Counted from the stretch's first letter, positions 22,775-33,205 are shown. The stretch: 64,000 bases of DNA from Monodelphis domestica (GCF_027887165.1 NC_077227.1:71169752-71233751), one strand, 5' to 3'. Numbers and translations: made by a program. Notes: generated by a model from the letters alone, not told the origin.

Positions 22775-23035
22775 CCCTAGCAAGGAACTTTCTCTACCAA
22801 AGAAGGGGATGCATGCTAAACAACATGACGTGGCAGCTGCCTGGATATGAGGGGTGACAGTGACTAGTTAAGGATGACATTGAGGTTGTGAGTTGGGTGA
22901 CTGAGAGCATGGTGGTGCCCTCAATAGTACCTGGAAAGTTCTGAAGTGGAGAGTAAAAGATAATGAGTTCTGCTTTGGACATGTTTAGTGTGGGATGCTT
23001 ACAGTGACCTGTGGAAAGATGCTCGGTAGAGGCTT
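22775..23035 (+). repeat. Ancient LINE-type remnant
   Basis: GATGACATTGAGGTTGTGAG, GCATGGTGGTGCCCTCAATA and AATGAGTTCTGCTTTGGACA belong to an old mammalian repeat I recognise but cannot name safely. Confidence 0.45.
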
Positions 23036-23048
23036 TAAGATGTCATGA

Positions 23049-23255
23049 AAATGGGGGCAGCTTGATGGCTAAGTGAATTGGGAGCCAGGCCTAGAGATGG
23101 AAGGTTTGGGGTTCAAATATGGCCTCAGACACTTCTTAGCTGTGTGACCCTGGGCAAGTCATTTAACCCCCATTGCCTAGCCCTTACCGCTCTTCTGCCT
23201 TGGAGCCAATATTCTGTACTGATTCTAAGATGGAAAGTAAGAGTTAAAAAAAGAT
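23049..23255 (+). repeat. WSINE1-like SINE, full length
   Basis: GGGGCAGCTTGATGGCTAAG head, GGGGTTCAAATATGGCCTCA, CTCTTCTGCCTTGGAGCCAA and an A-rich tail. Confidence 0.92.
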
Positions 23256-23259
23256 TGAT

Positions 23260-23440
23260 TTGGGGCAGCTAGTAGACAGAAAGTCAGGTCTGGAGATGGG
23301 GGGTTCTGGGTACAAATCTGGCCTCAGGCACTTCCTAGCTGTATGATCCTGGGCAAGTCACTTAAGCCCACCTTGCCTAACCCTTACTGCTCTTCTGCCA
23401 GTATTGATTCTAAGGCAGTAAATAAGATTTTTTTTTAAAA
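23260..23440 (+). repeat. WSINE1-like SINE, second tandem copy
   Basis: Follows the previous copy by a few bases in the same orientation; the head is shortened and the tail has lost part of the CCTTGGAACCAATAC block. Confidence 0.88.
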
Positions 23441-23569
23441 GAAGTCTTAGAAGAAATCAAGGAAAGGAGGGAAGGAAGAGAAACAGGAGATTATCACAGG
23501 GATAATGAAAAGAATACTCAGGTGAGGAAAAAACCAAGTAGGGATGTTTGAACTTTTGAAATTTTTATT

Positions 23570-23820
23570 ACTGAAAACATTTTACAGCAAATGAAAAAGA
23601 CCTCCATTCAAATCCTGTTTCAGACACACAACGGCCATGTGATCACGGGCAAATAATTTAATATAAAGACTATAACTTACAATCAGGTGGTCATTCCACA
23701 TTGGTGAGGAAAGTTTCCATGCCAGAAAGTGAAGAATGTAAGTTCTTTGAGGATAGAGACTGTTTGATTTCTATACTTGTCTTCCTATCCCCTAGTTCAG
23801 GATCTGGTATATAGTGGGTT
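23570..23820 (+). repeat. SINE fragment, then L2 3' end
   Basis: CAAATCCTGTTTCAGACACA is a SINE piece. TAAGTTCTTTGAGGATAGAG with CAGGATCTGGTATATAGTGG is the L2 terminus. Confidence 0.55.
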
Positions 23821-24004
23821 AATTGCTAAATATTTTTTGAAATAAGTTGCATTGGGAATTCCTTATATTGATGAAATCAAGGGATGTGATCTTGGAAAAA
23901 TCCTCAGCTTTGGCCACTCCCCCAATGAATTTTCGAGATCTTTTCGATAAACAAAATGTCACCCCAGGATTGCTTTGGAAGCCTGAGCCACGGGTGTATG
24001 TCTC

Positions 24005-24160
24005 TAAAATGATAATAATTACAGTAACAACTGACATTTATATGGTACTTTAAGGTTTACAAAGCATTTTTTTTTAACAGATGGTCAAGTTTGAGCTTCA
24101 GGACAATCCTGTGAGGAGAGTATTCATGTCAACTGAGCTGTCAAATGGGTAGAAAAAGAA
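24005..24160 (+). repeat. Ther1-type SINE 5' part
   Basis: TGACATTTATATGGTACTTT, AGGTTTACAAAGCATTTTTT. Confidence 0.6.
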
Positions 24161-24249
24161 GGAAGCCGGTGACTTCAGATGCTTCAGGTTTCTTTCCAAG
24201 TGAGGAGATGTTACTGTTCAGTTTTGGCTGATGCTACGAGGTTTTCTTA

Positions 24250-24421
24250 GCAATGATCGGGGTGGTTTGTCATCCCCTTCTCCCATTTTACAGATGAAGG
24301 ACTGAAGCAAATAGGGGTGGTAACTTGCCCACAGTCACAAAGCTAGTAAGGTCACATTTGAACTCAGATCTTCCTGATTCTAGGTCTGGTACTCTATCCA
24401 CTGTACCACCTAGCTGCCTTC
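24250..24421 (-). repeat. Mar1-like CORE-SINE
   Basis: GTGGTTTGTCATCCCCTTCT, CATTTTACAGATGAAGGACT and the head CTGTACCACCTAGCTGCC read on the minus strand. Confidence 0.8.
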
Positions 24422-24885
24422 TGCATGAGAGCACCAATTATCAATGAATATCTGGTCCCTTCTCTCTCTTCTTCCTATCCTTCTCAACCTGGGCAAGACA
24501 CTTACCCTCTCAGTCCTCCTCAGGCAACTTTTAAAGATCCCCCCATTTTTCTATTTTTATTTAATTAATTAAGAATATTTTCTTATGGTTACATGATTCA
24601 CTTTTAAAGATTAAATATCAGAATGGGTGTATATCTGTGCTGAGGGAGGGAATCTCCTTCAGAGTTGGGACCTGAACTCAGGTCTTCTGGTGAACTACCT
24701 CATGTTGCTTCCATGTGGAATTGCCTCCTGTTCTAAACAACTTTGTAAGACCACCCATTGAAAAGAGGGTTCCAGCCTGCTTTGTCAGAGGACCTTTCCT
24801 CATTCAGGGGGGTTCCATATACCTATGAAATCATAGATCTAAAAAAATGGTCCCTAAATTTTATAACTGCATATTCGTAGCAGTT
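24422..24885. other. No recognised element
   Basis: Mixed composition; SINE-like words at 24665-24700 only. Confidence 0.4.
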
Positions 24886-24965
24886 TTGGTCTTTTTGGGG
24901 GTGAGTTATGTACCCCTATAGCTACTTGGCGAAGCCTCTGGACCCCTTCTCACAATGAAGTTGAG
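24886..24965 (+). mobile_element. hAT-like MITE remnant 3, left part
   Basis: TAGCTACTTGGCGAAGCCTC and TGGACCCCTTCTCACAATGA match the MITE's left half. Confidence 0.55.
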
Positions 24966-24977
24966 ACAAAACAAAAC

Positions 24978-25168
24978 AACCCCCTTACCTTCTGTTTTAG
25001 AACAATACTAAGTATCGTACCAAGGCAGAAGAGCGGTAAGGGCTAGGCAGCTGAGGTTAAGTGACTTGCCCAGGGTCACCCAGCTAGGAAATATCTGAGG
25101 CCAGATTGGAACTCGGGACCTTTCATCTCCAGGCTTGAACCTCTATCCACTGAGCCACCCAGTTACCT
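24978..25168 (-). repeat. WSINE1-like SINE inserted in MITE
   Basis: CCTTACCTTCTGTTTTAGAA tail, GGCAGAAGAGCGGTAAGGGC, head CACTGAGCCACCCAGTTACC, all on the minus strand. Confidence 0.9.
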
Positions 25169-25170
25169 CT

Positions 25171-25295
25171 GAAGTTTCTGAACTATTGAAAGAAATGCTG
25201 CATTTCAGCTGGAACTTGGTGAAAATGAAAGCTCCAAGTTCAGGTATGCCCTGAACGCTATCTATGGGCCCATTAGAGGTCTGTGGACCCTACGT
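25171..25295 (+). mobile_element. hAT-like MITE remnant 3, right part
   Basis: TTGAAAGAAATGCTGCATTT, AGCTGGAACTTGGTGAAAAT and GGTCTGTGGACCCTACG. Confidence 0.55.
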
Positions 25296-25339
25296 ATGCC
25301 TATGATTTCTATGAAAGAGTGGGTTGTATATAGGAAGCA

Positions 25340-25405
25340 TTTAGAGCTTTACTATGTGCCAGGCACTAAGCTAAGCATTCGGTATACAAAGAAAGGTAAA
25401 TCTAG
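25340..25405 (+). repeat. Ancient interspersed repeat
   Basis: TTTACTATGTGCCAGGCACT, CATTCGGTATACAAAGAAAG. Confidence 0.5.
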
Positions 25406-25409
25406 ATGC

Positions 25410-25635
25410 AATGAGGCAGTGCAGTCAGTGGAACCTGGATTTGGAGGCAGGAAGAGCAGAGTTCATCCAATCTTAGAAACTTACTAACCATAAGCCCCTG
25501 AACAAGTTGCTTCACTGTTGTCGACCTCAGTTTTTTCATCTGTAAAATTGGAATAAGAATAGCATCTACCCCCAGGGTTGTTGTGAGGATCCAATGAGAT
25601 AATATTTGGGAACCACAAAGGACCAGGTCAGTGCT
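25410..25635 (+). repeat. MIR-type CORE-SINE
   Basis: GTCGACCTCAGTTTTTTCAT, GTTGTTGTGAGGATCCAATG, AGATAATATTTGGGAACCAC. Confidence 0.65.
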
Positions 25636-25689
25636 GACAATGAGTAGAACACTGTCCCTTTCCTCAAGGAAAGAGGGGAAGAAAATGCA

Positions 25690-25910
25690 GACGATAATAA
25701 TAACTAACATTTATATAGCACCTACTATGTGCCAGACCTTCTGGGAAGAGCTCTGTAATGATGTCATTTGACCCTCACAACAATCCTAGGGAGGTAAGTT
25801 TTTTTTTTAAATTATCTTAAAAAAAATTTTTTTTTTTAATCTTCCTTTTACCAGTGAGGAAACTGAAGCAAATCGATTTGCTCAGGGTCTGGCAGCCAGT
25901 ATGGGACAAT
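25690..25910 (+). repeat. Ther1-type SINE
   Basis: ATAATAACTAACATTTATAT, GAGGAAACTGAAGCAAATCG and a poly-T interruption at 25799-25842. Confidence 0.7.
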
Positions 25911-26394
25911 CATATGCATAAAAGATATAGATGTCTAAATGGAAGATCGTCTCAGAGGGAGGCCTCCAGCAGTGGCAGAGCCTGAGAAATGCCTGCAGAG
26001 AGGTGGGATCTGAGCTTAGGAAGGGAGGAAATCAGGAGGGGGAGGCAAGGAGGGACAGAATTCCAGGCTCAGCCAGCAAGTTCTTGGGTAGATTTCTGGC
26101 CTCTCTTGGGCCCCCTCTCAGGAAAGGTTCTGCCCTTGTCAGGCCCTTCTTCCCTCTGGGTCAGGGTCAGGACTGCCTGGGTCTTAGCCTCTACTGTTCT
26201 TCCTCTCGGAGTCCGCCAGGTCTCCATTTTCAGGTGAAAGCTCTGAGGTTACACTTAGGAAACACCAGAATAACTGGCCAGTGGAGGCTGCTTTCCTGCT
26301 GGCCTCCTCCCATCACTCCCTTCCTTCTGCCTCCACGGCCAGGCCTCCCTTGGCAGCTGGTCCTCTGGCAGGAAATGCCCTTTCCAGCATGCTG
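25911..26394. other. Unassigned GC-moderate intronic DNA
   Basis: A 154-codon open frame at 25931-26395 has no family motif or splice context. Confidence 0.4.
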
Positions 26395-26985
26395 AATAGG
26401 CTTCCGAGGAAGTAGCTGAGGTCTAGAGGGTCTGGCTTTTCAGCTGTAAACTCGCCTCCAGAAGCAGTTTTCGTTTTCTTTTTTCTGTTAGGCCTCAGAA
26501 ACCCATCCATGATGCTAATAAAGGGCAGCTGGAGTCCAGTGCAGGGACCAGGCAGAGTGAAGCCTTGCCCTGAGTTCAGCCCCAAGCCGGGGCCGCCCTT
26601 GTCTCTGTGTTCCTTTTGGCACATCTTTTCTTCTTCCATCTCAGCTCTGGGATGGTCCCTACTGCTGCTGGGGAGAGAGGCGGCCCCCGGCCCCCCATTC
26701 CATCCAAAATCAGTCCTCAAGGCCACAGACGGGGCTGTGAACAGGGGAAAATGCCCCCCAACCCGCAGCGGGGAGCGGGAGAAGGGGCCGGTAGCGACGG
26801 AACCTCTGCTGCTTTCCTAGGGGGAAAATTCCGGGCTGGGAGAAGGGAAGGTACAAGGACTGCGCAGAAGGAGGGACACCTCCAGCGGCCTCTGCTAAGG
26901 CCGTCCGTGGGGAGGCTGCAGCTCTCGGCTCCAGACTGTGGCCAGTGTCAGAACAAGGGATAAACAGCTATTACGCCGCTCCATT
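26395..26985. promoter_or_regulatory. CpG-rich intronic patch
   Basis: This 600-base stretch has clearly more G+C and roughly 25 CpG sites by eye, while the rest of the window is CpG-poor. Examples are GGGGAGCGGGAGAAGGGGCC and GGTAGCGACGGAACC. No repeat is recognised. It could be an internal promoter or enhancer of the ANTXR gene, or chance. Overlapping open frames here are side effects of GC content. Confidence 0.35.
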
Positions 26986-27294
26986 TCCTCTGTGGTAACA
27001 AAATGACTGAGTAGCACATTCTCCATCCAAGCATCAGACAGGCTCGAACTCTAACCCAAACCACACTTGGAGAAAAAAAGCCCCTCCCTCCCCCCCAGCC
27101 AACAACAAGAAACGAAACCTGCAGGGTCGTGCCTTGAGTTTTCCACCCTGGAGGAGTAACAAGGCTGATCCCTGAGATGGGTACTATCGGCTCTGTCCTT
27201 GGGGGCATGACTGAGAGTCAAATTGGATAGATCCTCATGATTCTGAAAGCTCTACCTAGCCAAATGGTTCCTCCTGCTTTTTGTTGTCCTTTAG
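26986..27294. other. No recognised element
   Basis: An 86-codon minus frame at 26948-27208 has no motif. Confidence 0.4.
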
Positions 27295-27530
27295 TCCTGT
27301 TTGAGTCTTCAAGACTTTGTTTGGGCTTTTCTTGGCAAAGATACTTGGAGTGGTTTGACATTTCTTTCTCAAGCTCATTTTACAGATGAGGAAACTGAGG
27401 CAAACAGAGTCAAATGATGTGTCCAGGGTCACACCGCTAGGAAATGACTGAGGTCAGATTTAAACACAGGACTTTCTGTCTCTAGGCCTGACTCTCAATC
27501 CATGTAGTCATCTATCTACCCTCCCACCCC
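27295..27530 (-). repeat. Mar1-like CORE-SINE
   Basis: GGGCTTTTCTTGGCAAAGAT, ATTTTACAGATGAGGAAACT and GTCACACCGCTAGGAAATGA on the minus strand. Confidence 0.85.
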
Positions 27531-27534
27531 CAGG

Positions 27535-27695
27535 CCAGATTTGAACTCAGGAAGATGAGGAAACTGAGGCAAAAAGGGTTAAGTGATTTACCTAGGGTCA
27601 TATAGCTAGTATCTGAGGCTGGATTTGAACTCAGGTCTTCCTGATTTAAGGCCCAATGCTCTATCTACTGTGCCACCTAACCACTCTATTGACTA
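27535..27695 (-). repeat. Second Mar1-like SINE piece
   Basis: GATGAGGAAACTGAGGCAAA, TGAACTCAGGTCTTCCTGAT, head TACTGTGCCACCTAACC. Confidence 0.75.
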
Positions 27696-27729
27696 CCACT
27701 ACTACTGACTATTCTACTGACTACCACTC

Positions 27730-28170
27730 AAGAAAATCTCAGTTAGTCTCTTGCTCAAAAAACTTCAATGTCTCCCTATTACCACGTGGATAAAATAAAA
27801 GCTTATGGGTTTGCCATTTAAAGCTACTTGGCAGACATTTCACATTTTTCCTCCTTGTACACTATCATCTAGACAAAATGGCCTGCCTATAAGACAACAT
27901 TCTATGTACAAGTTCCCTTCCTCCTCCATCTCCTAGAATTCTCTCCTTTATCTCTGTACAAGAGACTCCTTGAGTCTTTGGAGCTGGAGTCCTGCATCTC
28001 CAACTGTGCTTCTAGTTGGATGTCTTGTGGGCATCTCAAGCCAAACAAATCTCTTTCTGTTGGCCTCTGGAACACTTAGCTCAACTATCACTTCCTTCCA
28101 GGTCTCTCCTCATTCACCCTGTTGTTGGTGCCTCTCCAGTCCATTATTATTTATTTTCTAGAGATTCCTT
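27730..28170 (+). repeat. L2 LINE, distal ORF2 region
   Basis: AACTTCAATGTCTCCCTATT, ATAAAATAAAAGCTTATGGG and GCCATTTAAAGCTACTTGGC follow the L2 order; no intact frame. Confidence 0.6.
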
Positions 28171-28290
28171 ACTTACTCATCTGGGAGCATGTTCCACCTC
28201 CCTAATTCTCAAACTGGGTTCCTTGAACTTGTTTTAAAATTCTTTTTGGGTAACCATTTTAATACAATTAGCTCATTAAGACTTATTAAA
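28171..28290. other. No recognised element
   Basis: Short unassigned linker between L2 and the next SINE. Confidence 0.4.
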
Positions 28291-28530
28291 CCCCATTTCT
28301 TTGGAGGTAGAGAGTCAAGAGGACTTGAGTTTGGATCTTGTTTTAGATACTAGCTATGTGACTCTGAGAAGTAATTTGACTTCTCCCAGGCTCAATTTCC
28401 TCATCTGTAAAATGGGGATAATTACAGCACCTAACACCCAGGATTGTTGTAACAGATGAGATACTTAAAGAACTTAAAAAAATTTAAAATGCTCTCTATA
28501 AATACTAGCCAGGGACTGTTGTTTTTGTCT
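28291..28530 (+). repeat. MIR-type CORE-SINE
   Basis: CAATTTCCTCATCTGTAAAA, TGGGGATAATTACAGCACCT, CCCAGGATTGTTGTAACAGA. Confidence 0.7.
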
Positions 28531-28786
28531 CCGTGTGCTTGGCATCTCTCGTGATGCCCGAAACAAAGTAAGAATCTGATAAGTGCCATTTGAATCAAAG
28601 AAGTCACAAATGTTGTGAGCCTCTTTCCTCATCTGGAAAATGATATATCAAAGGTCTAATATAGCTACAAAAATGTCTGTGATTCTGATTCTAACTCTGT
28701 AGGGATTGGAGGGACTTTGGAGATGGTCCTCTCAATGATTCACAATTGCTGCCAAAAGTTAGGGCAGGGTTGGGGCCAGGAGTCAA

Positions 28787-29021
28787 GGCAGCTAAGTGGC
28801 ACAGTGGATAGAGCACTGGGTATGGAGTTAGGAAGACCTGTGTTCAAATTCAACCTCAGACACTTACTATTTATGTGTCTTTGGGCAAATCAACTTAACC
28901 TAGTTTGCCTCAGTTTCCTCATCTGTAAAAGGAGCTGGAGAAGGAAATGGCAAACCACTGCAGTATCCTTGCCAAGAAAATCACAAATGGGGTCATGAAT
29001 ATAACACCTGAATAATGGCAA
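28787..29021 (+). repeat. Mar1-like CORE-SINE, full length
   Basis: Head GGCAGCTAAGTGGCACAGTG, B box TGTTCAAATTC, CORE TTTGCCTCAGTTTCCTCATC, tail GGAGAAGGAAATGGCAAACC and GGGGTCATGAA. Confidence 0.93.
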
Positions 29022-29804
29022 CAGAAGCCAGGTCGACTGATGTCAGCTCTGGTCTCATCCTTGTTCCCTGTTCAGGTAAATCAACTCAAGGATGTCCTTA
29101 CCACTTCTTGGCTTAAAGAGAAAGGGAGCAAAGACTTTAGGCATAAGTAAATGAACTAGAAGCCAGCCAGATGAACAAGGCACCTCAGCTTCCTCTAGGT
29201 CCCAGGCCAAGCTGGAGCCTTCTAGTTTGCTTGCTTTTGCTATTAGTTTATAGTTTTCAGAAAGATTTTTCTTTTCAGTTCTCTCTTCTGGGCTCTCACA
29301 TCTGGAATCCTTCTCTTCCCTGGCCCTGGCACCTCACTGATAGCAGGCATTTAATACTCGTTTACTGGGTTGGACTGGACAGGATTCCTGTGGAAATTAA
29401 GCCACTGTGTAAGTTCTCCCACAGACACTGACTTTTATGCCTCATCTCATGAAAGATATCCCCCCCCCCCTTGTTAAATGGATCTTAAACATGTGGTGGA
29501 GATAATCAGTGAAGGTGGGGGGGGGAAGGGGATGGGAGATGCTCTTTGCAGGCATTCTGGAGGCACAGCACAGAATAGCATACTTGTCATCGAACAGCTG
29601 GAAACTGCCAGATGTGCTATATGATGGTGAAAATTAAAAAACCAACAACCTTCACTCATCAAAAAAAATAACAAAACCTTTGGATTGGAGCTTATTCATT
29701 TTCTTGTAGTCATCTTTGCCATTGGAAGTTCTTCCAGTAGCAATGGGAGATGAGGTGGTTCAGAACTGTTATTCTGTATCATCTCTGTAGAGAATGAACA
29801 AAAA
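29022..29804. other. No recognised element
   Basis: It includes a C10 run (29461-29470) and a G-rich run at 29517-29526. Open frames at 29171-29431 and 29474-29674 lack motifs. Confidence 0.4.
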
Positions 29805-30063
29805 GGGATAACAGCACAACAACATTTACATAGTGTGTGAAGGTTTGCAGAACAATTCACATATCATCTTTTTTCATCCTTACACAACCCATGGAGGTAT
29901 ATGCTTTAATTATCCCCACTTTATAGCTGAGGAAACTGAGACCAAGTTGGTTATATGATTTGTTCAGGTCACTAGGAAGTATCTGAGGCAGAATTTGAAC
30001 GCAGGTCTTTTTGATTCTAAATCTCCTCTGCCTTGATCTTTTCCAACTATTGTATCACCTTGT
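29805..30063 (+). repeat. Ther1-type SINE
   Basis: TGAAGGTTTGCAGAACAATT, TAGCTGAGGAAACTGAGACC, CAGAATTTGAACGCAGGTCT. Confidence 0.75.
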
Positions 30064-30079
30064 CATAATTTTCTTTTTC

Positions 30080-30225
30080 TTTTAAAAAATCCTTAATTTC
30101 TGTCTTAGAATACTATGTATTGATTCCAAAGGAGAAGAGGGGTAAGGACTAGGCAACAAAAATTTAAGTGCAAACTTGTTCAGGGTCACAGAGCTAGGAG
30201 GTCTTTGACGCAGAATTTAAACTCA
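30080..30225 (-). repeat. WSINE1-like SINE in local duplication, unit 1
   Basis: CTTAATTTCTGTCTTAGAAT, GGAGAAGAGGGGTAAGGACT. The flanking block CTCCTCTGCCTTGATCTTTT lies to its left. Confidence 0.8.
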
Positions 30226-30296
30226 GGACTTTCTGATTCTAAGTCTCCTCTGCCTTGACCTTTTCCAACTACTGTATCCCCTTATCATGATTTTCT

Positions 30297-30455
30297 TTTT
30301 CTTTAAAAATCCTTACTTTCTGTCTTAGAATACTATGTATTGGTTCCAAGGGAGAAGAGGGGTAAGGGCTAGGCAACAAAGTATTAAGTGACTTTCCTAG
30401 AGTCACACAGCTAGGAAGTGTCTGAGGCCAGATTTGAACCTAGGATCTCCCATCT
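30297..30455 (-). repeat. WSINE1-like SINE in local duplication, unit 2
   Basis: Repeats unit 1 together with the same non-SINE flank (CTCCTCTGCCTTGACCTTTT), so it arose by segmental duplication rather than a second insertion. Confidence 0.8.
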
Positions 30456-30469
30456 CCCTAGTTATGATT

Positions 30470-30668
30470 TTTTTTTAAACCTTTACCTTCCATCCTGGAG
30501 TCAATACTATATATTGGCTCCAAGGCAGAAGAGTGGTAAGGGCTAGGCAATGGGGGTCAAGTGACTTGCCCAGGGTCACACAGCTAGGAAGTGTCTGAGA
30601 CCAGATTTGAACCTAAGACCTCCTGTCTCTAGGCCTGGCTCTCAATACACTGAGCCACCTAGCTGCCC
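30470..30668 (-). repeat. WSINE1-like SINE, full length
   Basis: Poly-T, CCAAGGCAGAAGAGTGGTAA, GGGGTCAAGTGACTTGCCCA, head GAGCCACCTAGCTGCCCCC. Little diverged. Confidence 0.93.
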
Positions 30669-31449
30669 CCAGTCATGGTTTTCTGAAGGACACCTACAAA
30701 TAAGAAACAAAGCCAGCCTTAAAACTGACTCCCACCCCCAATAACCACACAGAGTCCCATTACCTACCTCAAAAACCTAATTGAAAACACTGGCACAAAA
30801 CCAAGGCTCATCCTAACCAACCCAGACACAAAATTGAGAGCCTTATGTCTCAACAGGACCTGCATTCCTTTTCTCTGGGAGCTAGAATCACTGAGGAGCC
30901 AACTGAGTCAAGCCCTTTCAGAAAAGTTCTAAAACCAAAGCAGTTTTGGCAAGCCAGGGCAGGCTCCTGGAAATCACTGACTCCTTGTTAATCCTCTTCC
31001 CTGCTCTACTTGCCCAGAGAGAGTCTCTTCTGAGCATTTAAGTATTGCTGGGCTCTCCTGGTAAATGGGGGAGCATTACTCTTAGCTTCTTCTGACCACT
31101 TCCCAGGCTGCCTTTCTTTGCTATGAACAAGTATTCAGAATGGGAAAGGAGCCTTAGAGAAGGAGGCCTTTTATATTGACTGACTGCTTGGAGGTGAACC
31201 TTGGTAGGATGTGATTGAGGGCATCTTGTGGGTATCTTCTCTGGCATGTTTTTTTTTTACAGCAATCAAGTCCTTGAAATTTAGGTGTAAATCTAACGTT
31301 TCCTTTTTTATAAATGCCCTCAGGATTAGTTTACTATTTAAAGAAATTCTATAATGAGGATTAAAGAACTGCACAAAATGTATTTGCTTGGTAAATATGA
31401 ATCTTCCAGCAGTGGAAAAAGTGATAGATTGTGTTTTATTTATTTGGAA
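30669..31449. other. No recognised element
   Basis: Unique-looking intronic DNA. Two overlapping minus open frames (31038-31247, 31171-31374) lack motifs. Confidence 0.4.
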
Positions 31450-31540
31450 AAAACCTTACCTTGCAACTTAGAATCAATACTTCAGCCTTGGAACCCATAC
31501 TTAGTATCAATGCTAAGATAGAAGATAAGGGTTTAAAACA
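31450..31540. repeat. Inverted WSINE1-like tail fragments
   Basis: A minus-strand tail (CCTTACCTTGCAACTTAGAA) is joined directly to a plus-strand tail (ATGCTAAGATAGAAGATAAG), giving a small foldback. Confidence 0.55.
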
Positions 31541-31547
31541 AAACAAA

Positions 31548-31728
31548 AACAAATCCTTATCTTCTGTCTTAGATACAGTACTAAGTCAGAAAAATACTAA
31601 GGGCTAGACAATTGGAATTAGGTGACTTGCCCAGGGTCATACAGCTAGATAGTGTCTGAGGCTAGATTTGAACCTGGTCCTCTCAACTCTAGCTTGGTGC
31701 CCTTTCTATTATGCTATCTAGTTGCCCC
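31548..31728 (-). repeat. WSINE1-like SINE
   Basis: CCTTATCTTCTGTCTTAGAT, GGGTCATACAGCTAGATAGT, head TATGCTATCTAGTTGCCCCC. Confidence 0.85.
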
Positions 31729-31739
31729 CCAAAGTGATG

Positions 31740-32012
31740 GATTTTAGAATAGAAGGATCCAAGTATGAATTCTGGTTATGTCACTTACATGTCTTTGGGC
31801 AAGTTACTTCTCCTAATTTGCCCTCAGTTTCTCCATCTGTAAAATGACGAAGTTGTACTGGGTAACCTCTAAGGTCCCTTTCAACTATGATCTTATGAAT
31901 GTTTTTATGTATCAGATTTGCTTAAAGGGAGATAGATTTGGAAATATAGTGAAAAATTTCCCCTGAATAATACGGAGTCACAGAGTTGGACACAGATGAA
32001 AACAGTTGAACA
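31740..32012 (+). repeat. Ther2-type SINE and Mar1 tail fragment
   Basis: CAGTTTCTCCATCTGTAAAA and AACCTCTAAGGTCCCTTTCA, followed at 31972-32012 by GGAGTCACAGAGTTGGACAC. Confidence 0.6.
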
Positions 32013-32460
32013 ACAAACATTACCATATATATTCATGCTCTATAATGATCTGTCCAAATGACTTTCCCGTCAGTTACAGATTTAGGTCAACTTGAGGCAG
32101 ATGAGAGCTCCTTCTACCATTTTGACTCTTGGACCAATGAGGAGCTTCAAAGGCTACCCACTGGGCTATGTTATCCAGCTTGGTTTTCGAACTCGAATTG
32201 AGCCAGTTGGATACAGAATGAGGCTTGTTCATGAGGAAGAAGGAATAGAGACACTTGCCAGCCTCCTGATGACAAAGCCAAATTGCTAGATAGAGATTCA
32301 CAAAACATACTCTCCTGGATGTGAGCATCAGATATTTTTAAGCCAAAGCTAAGCCACATCAGGTAAAACCAAGTGACCAAAAACCAGAAAACAAAACCCA
32401 TGGAAGAAAAGCAAAAGAACATCTTTTAAAGAGAGACAGCCACTGAATTTCAGTCCATCA
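32013..32460. other. No recognised element
   Basis: Open frames on both strands (32092-32289 plus, 32074-32422 minus) have no family motif; could be a decayed retrocopy but nothing identifies it. Confidence 0.35.
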
Positions 32461-32464
32461 AAAA

Positions 32465-32585
32465 GTCAACTCAGCAAACATTTATTTAGTATTTATTATC
32501 ATGCAAGGCACAATGCTGGATATTAGGGATGTGAAGAAAGAAAAATGGTCCTTGTCCTCCAAGAGATTACATTTGACTGGGCAAG
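32465..32585 (+). repeat. Ancient interspersed repeat
   Basis: AGCAAACATTTATTTAGTAT, CAAGGCACAATGCTGGATAT, CTCCAAGAGATTACATTTGA. Confidence 0.5.
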
Positions 32586-32984
32586 AACAGATAAGTAAAT
32601 ATCAGATAACTAAGAATTTTAGGAAATGTGAGTTAATTCTTTAGCATGTGGTATCTGAGCCAAACCTTGAAAGAATCAAAGGATTCTAAAAAAAGGTAAA
32701 GGAAGAATGGAATCCATTCCAGCCTCAAATCGCTTCTGGGGCTTTCTGTTGCCTCTAGGATAACCCACAGATTTCTCTGTTTGGTATCTAAAGGCCTCTC
32801 CAATCTGGCTCCAGTCCTTCCTTTTAGGTTGATTACACCTTGCTCCCCATTACTCGTTTGATCTTTAGCTAAACTGGCCTACTTACCATTTCCCTTACTG
32901 AATATTCCATCTATTCCCAGAATTTTGCTCCCCAGGACTCTAGATCCCAGCATCCCATTTATGTATTTACCTACTACATCCTTA

Positions 32985-33205
32985 CATAGGGAGGATGTAT
33001 TTTGATGTAGCCCCTCCTCTTGCTCTCTCTTTTTGTAGGAAAGCGGTTTGAGGAGGTTTAGGTGAGTGCCAGGCAGGAGAATTTTTTCAGGTGTTTTTTT
33101 ACTCAGGTTTTACTTTTGTTCTTGTATTTTTTCTATTTCAAATGATTATTAATAAATCTTATAAAAGACAATACTTGGGAGTTATTGGATATTAATTTAA
33201 ATTTT
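32985..33205 (+). repeat. LTR-like 3' piece inside L2
   Basis: GATTATTAATAAATCTTATA, then GGGAGTTATTGGATATTAAT matches the end of the element at 42995-43728. AATAAA followed by a short downstream part suggests R-U5 of an LTR. Confidence 0.5.

Noticed and set aside
25931..26963. Cluster of open frames of 82-154 codons on both strands
   Set aside because: High GC lowers stop-codon frequency; the frames overlap one another and none shows a recognisable protein.
32074..32422. Overlapping frames considered as a possible processed pseudogene
   Set aside because: No parent protein recognised and no poly-A tail or target duplication seen.
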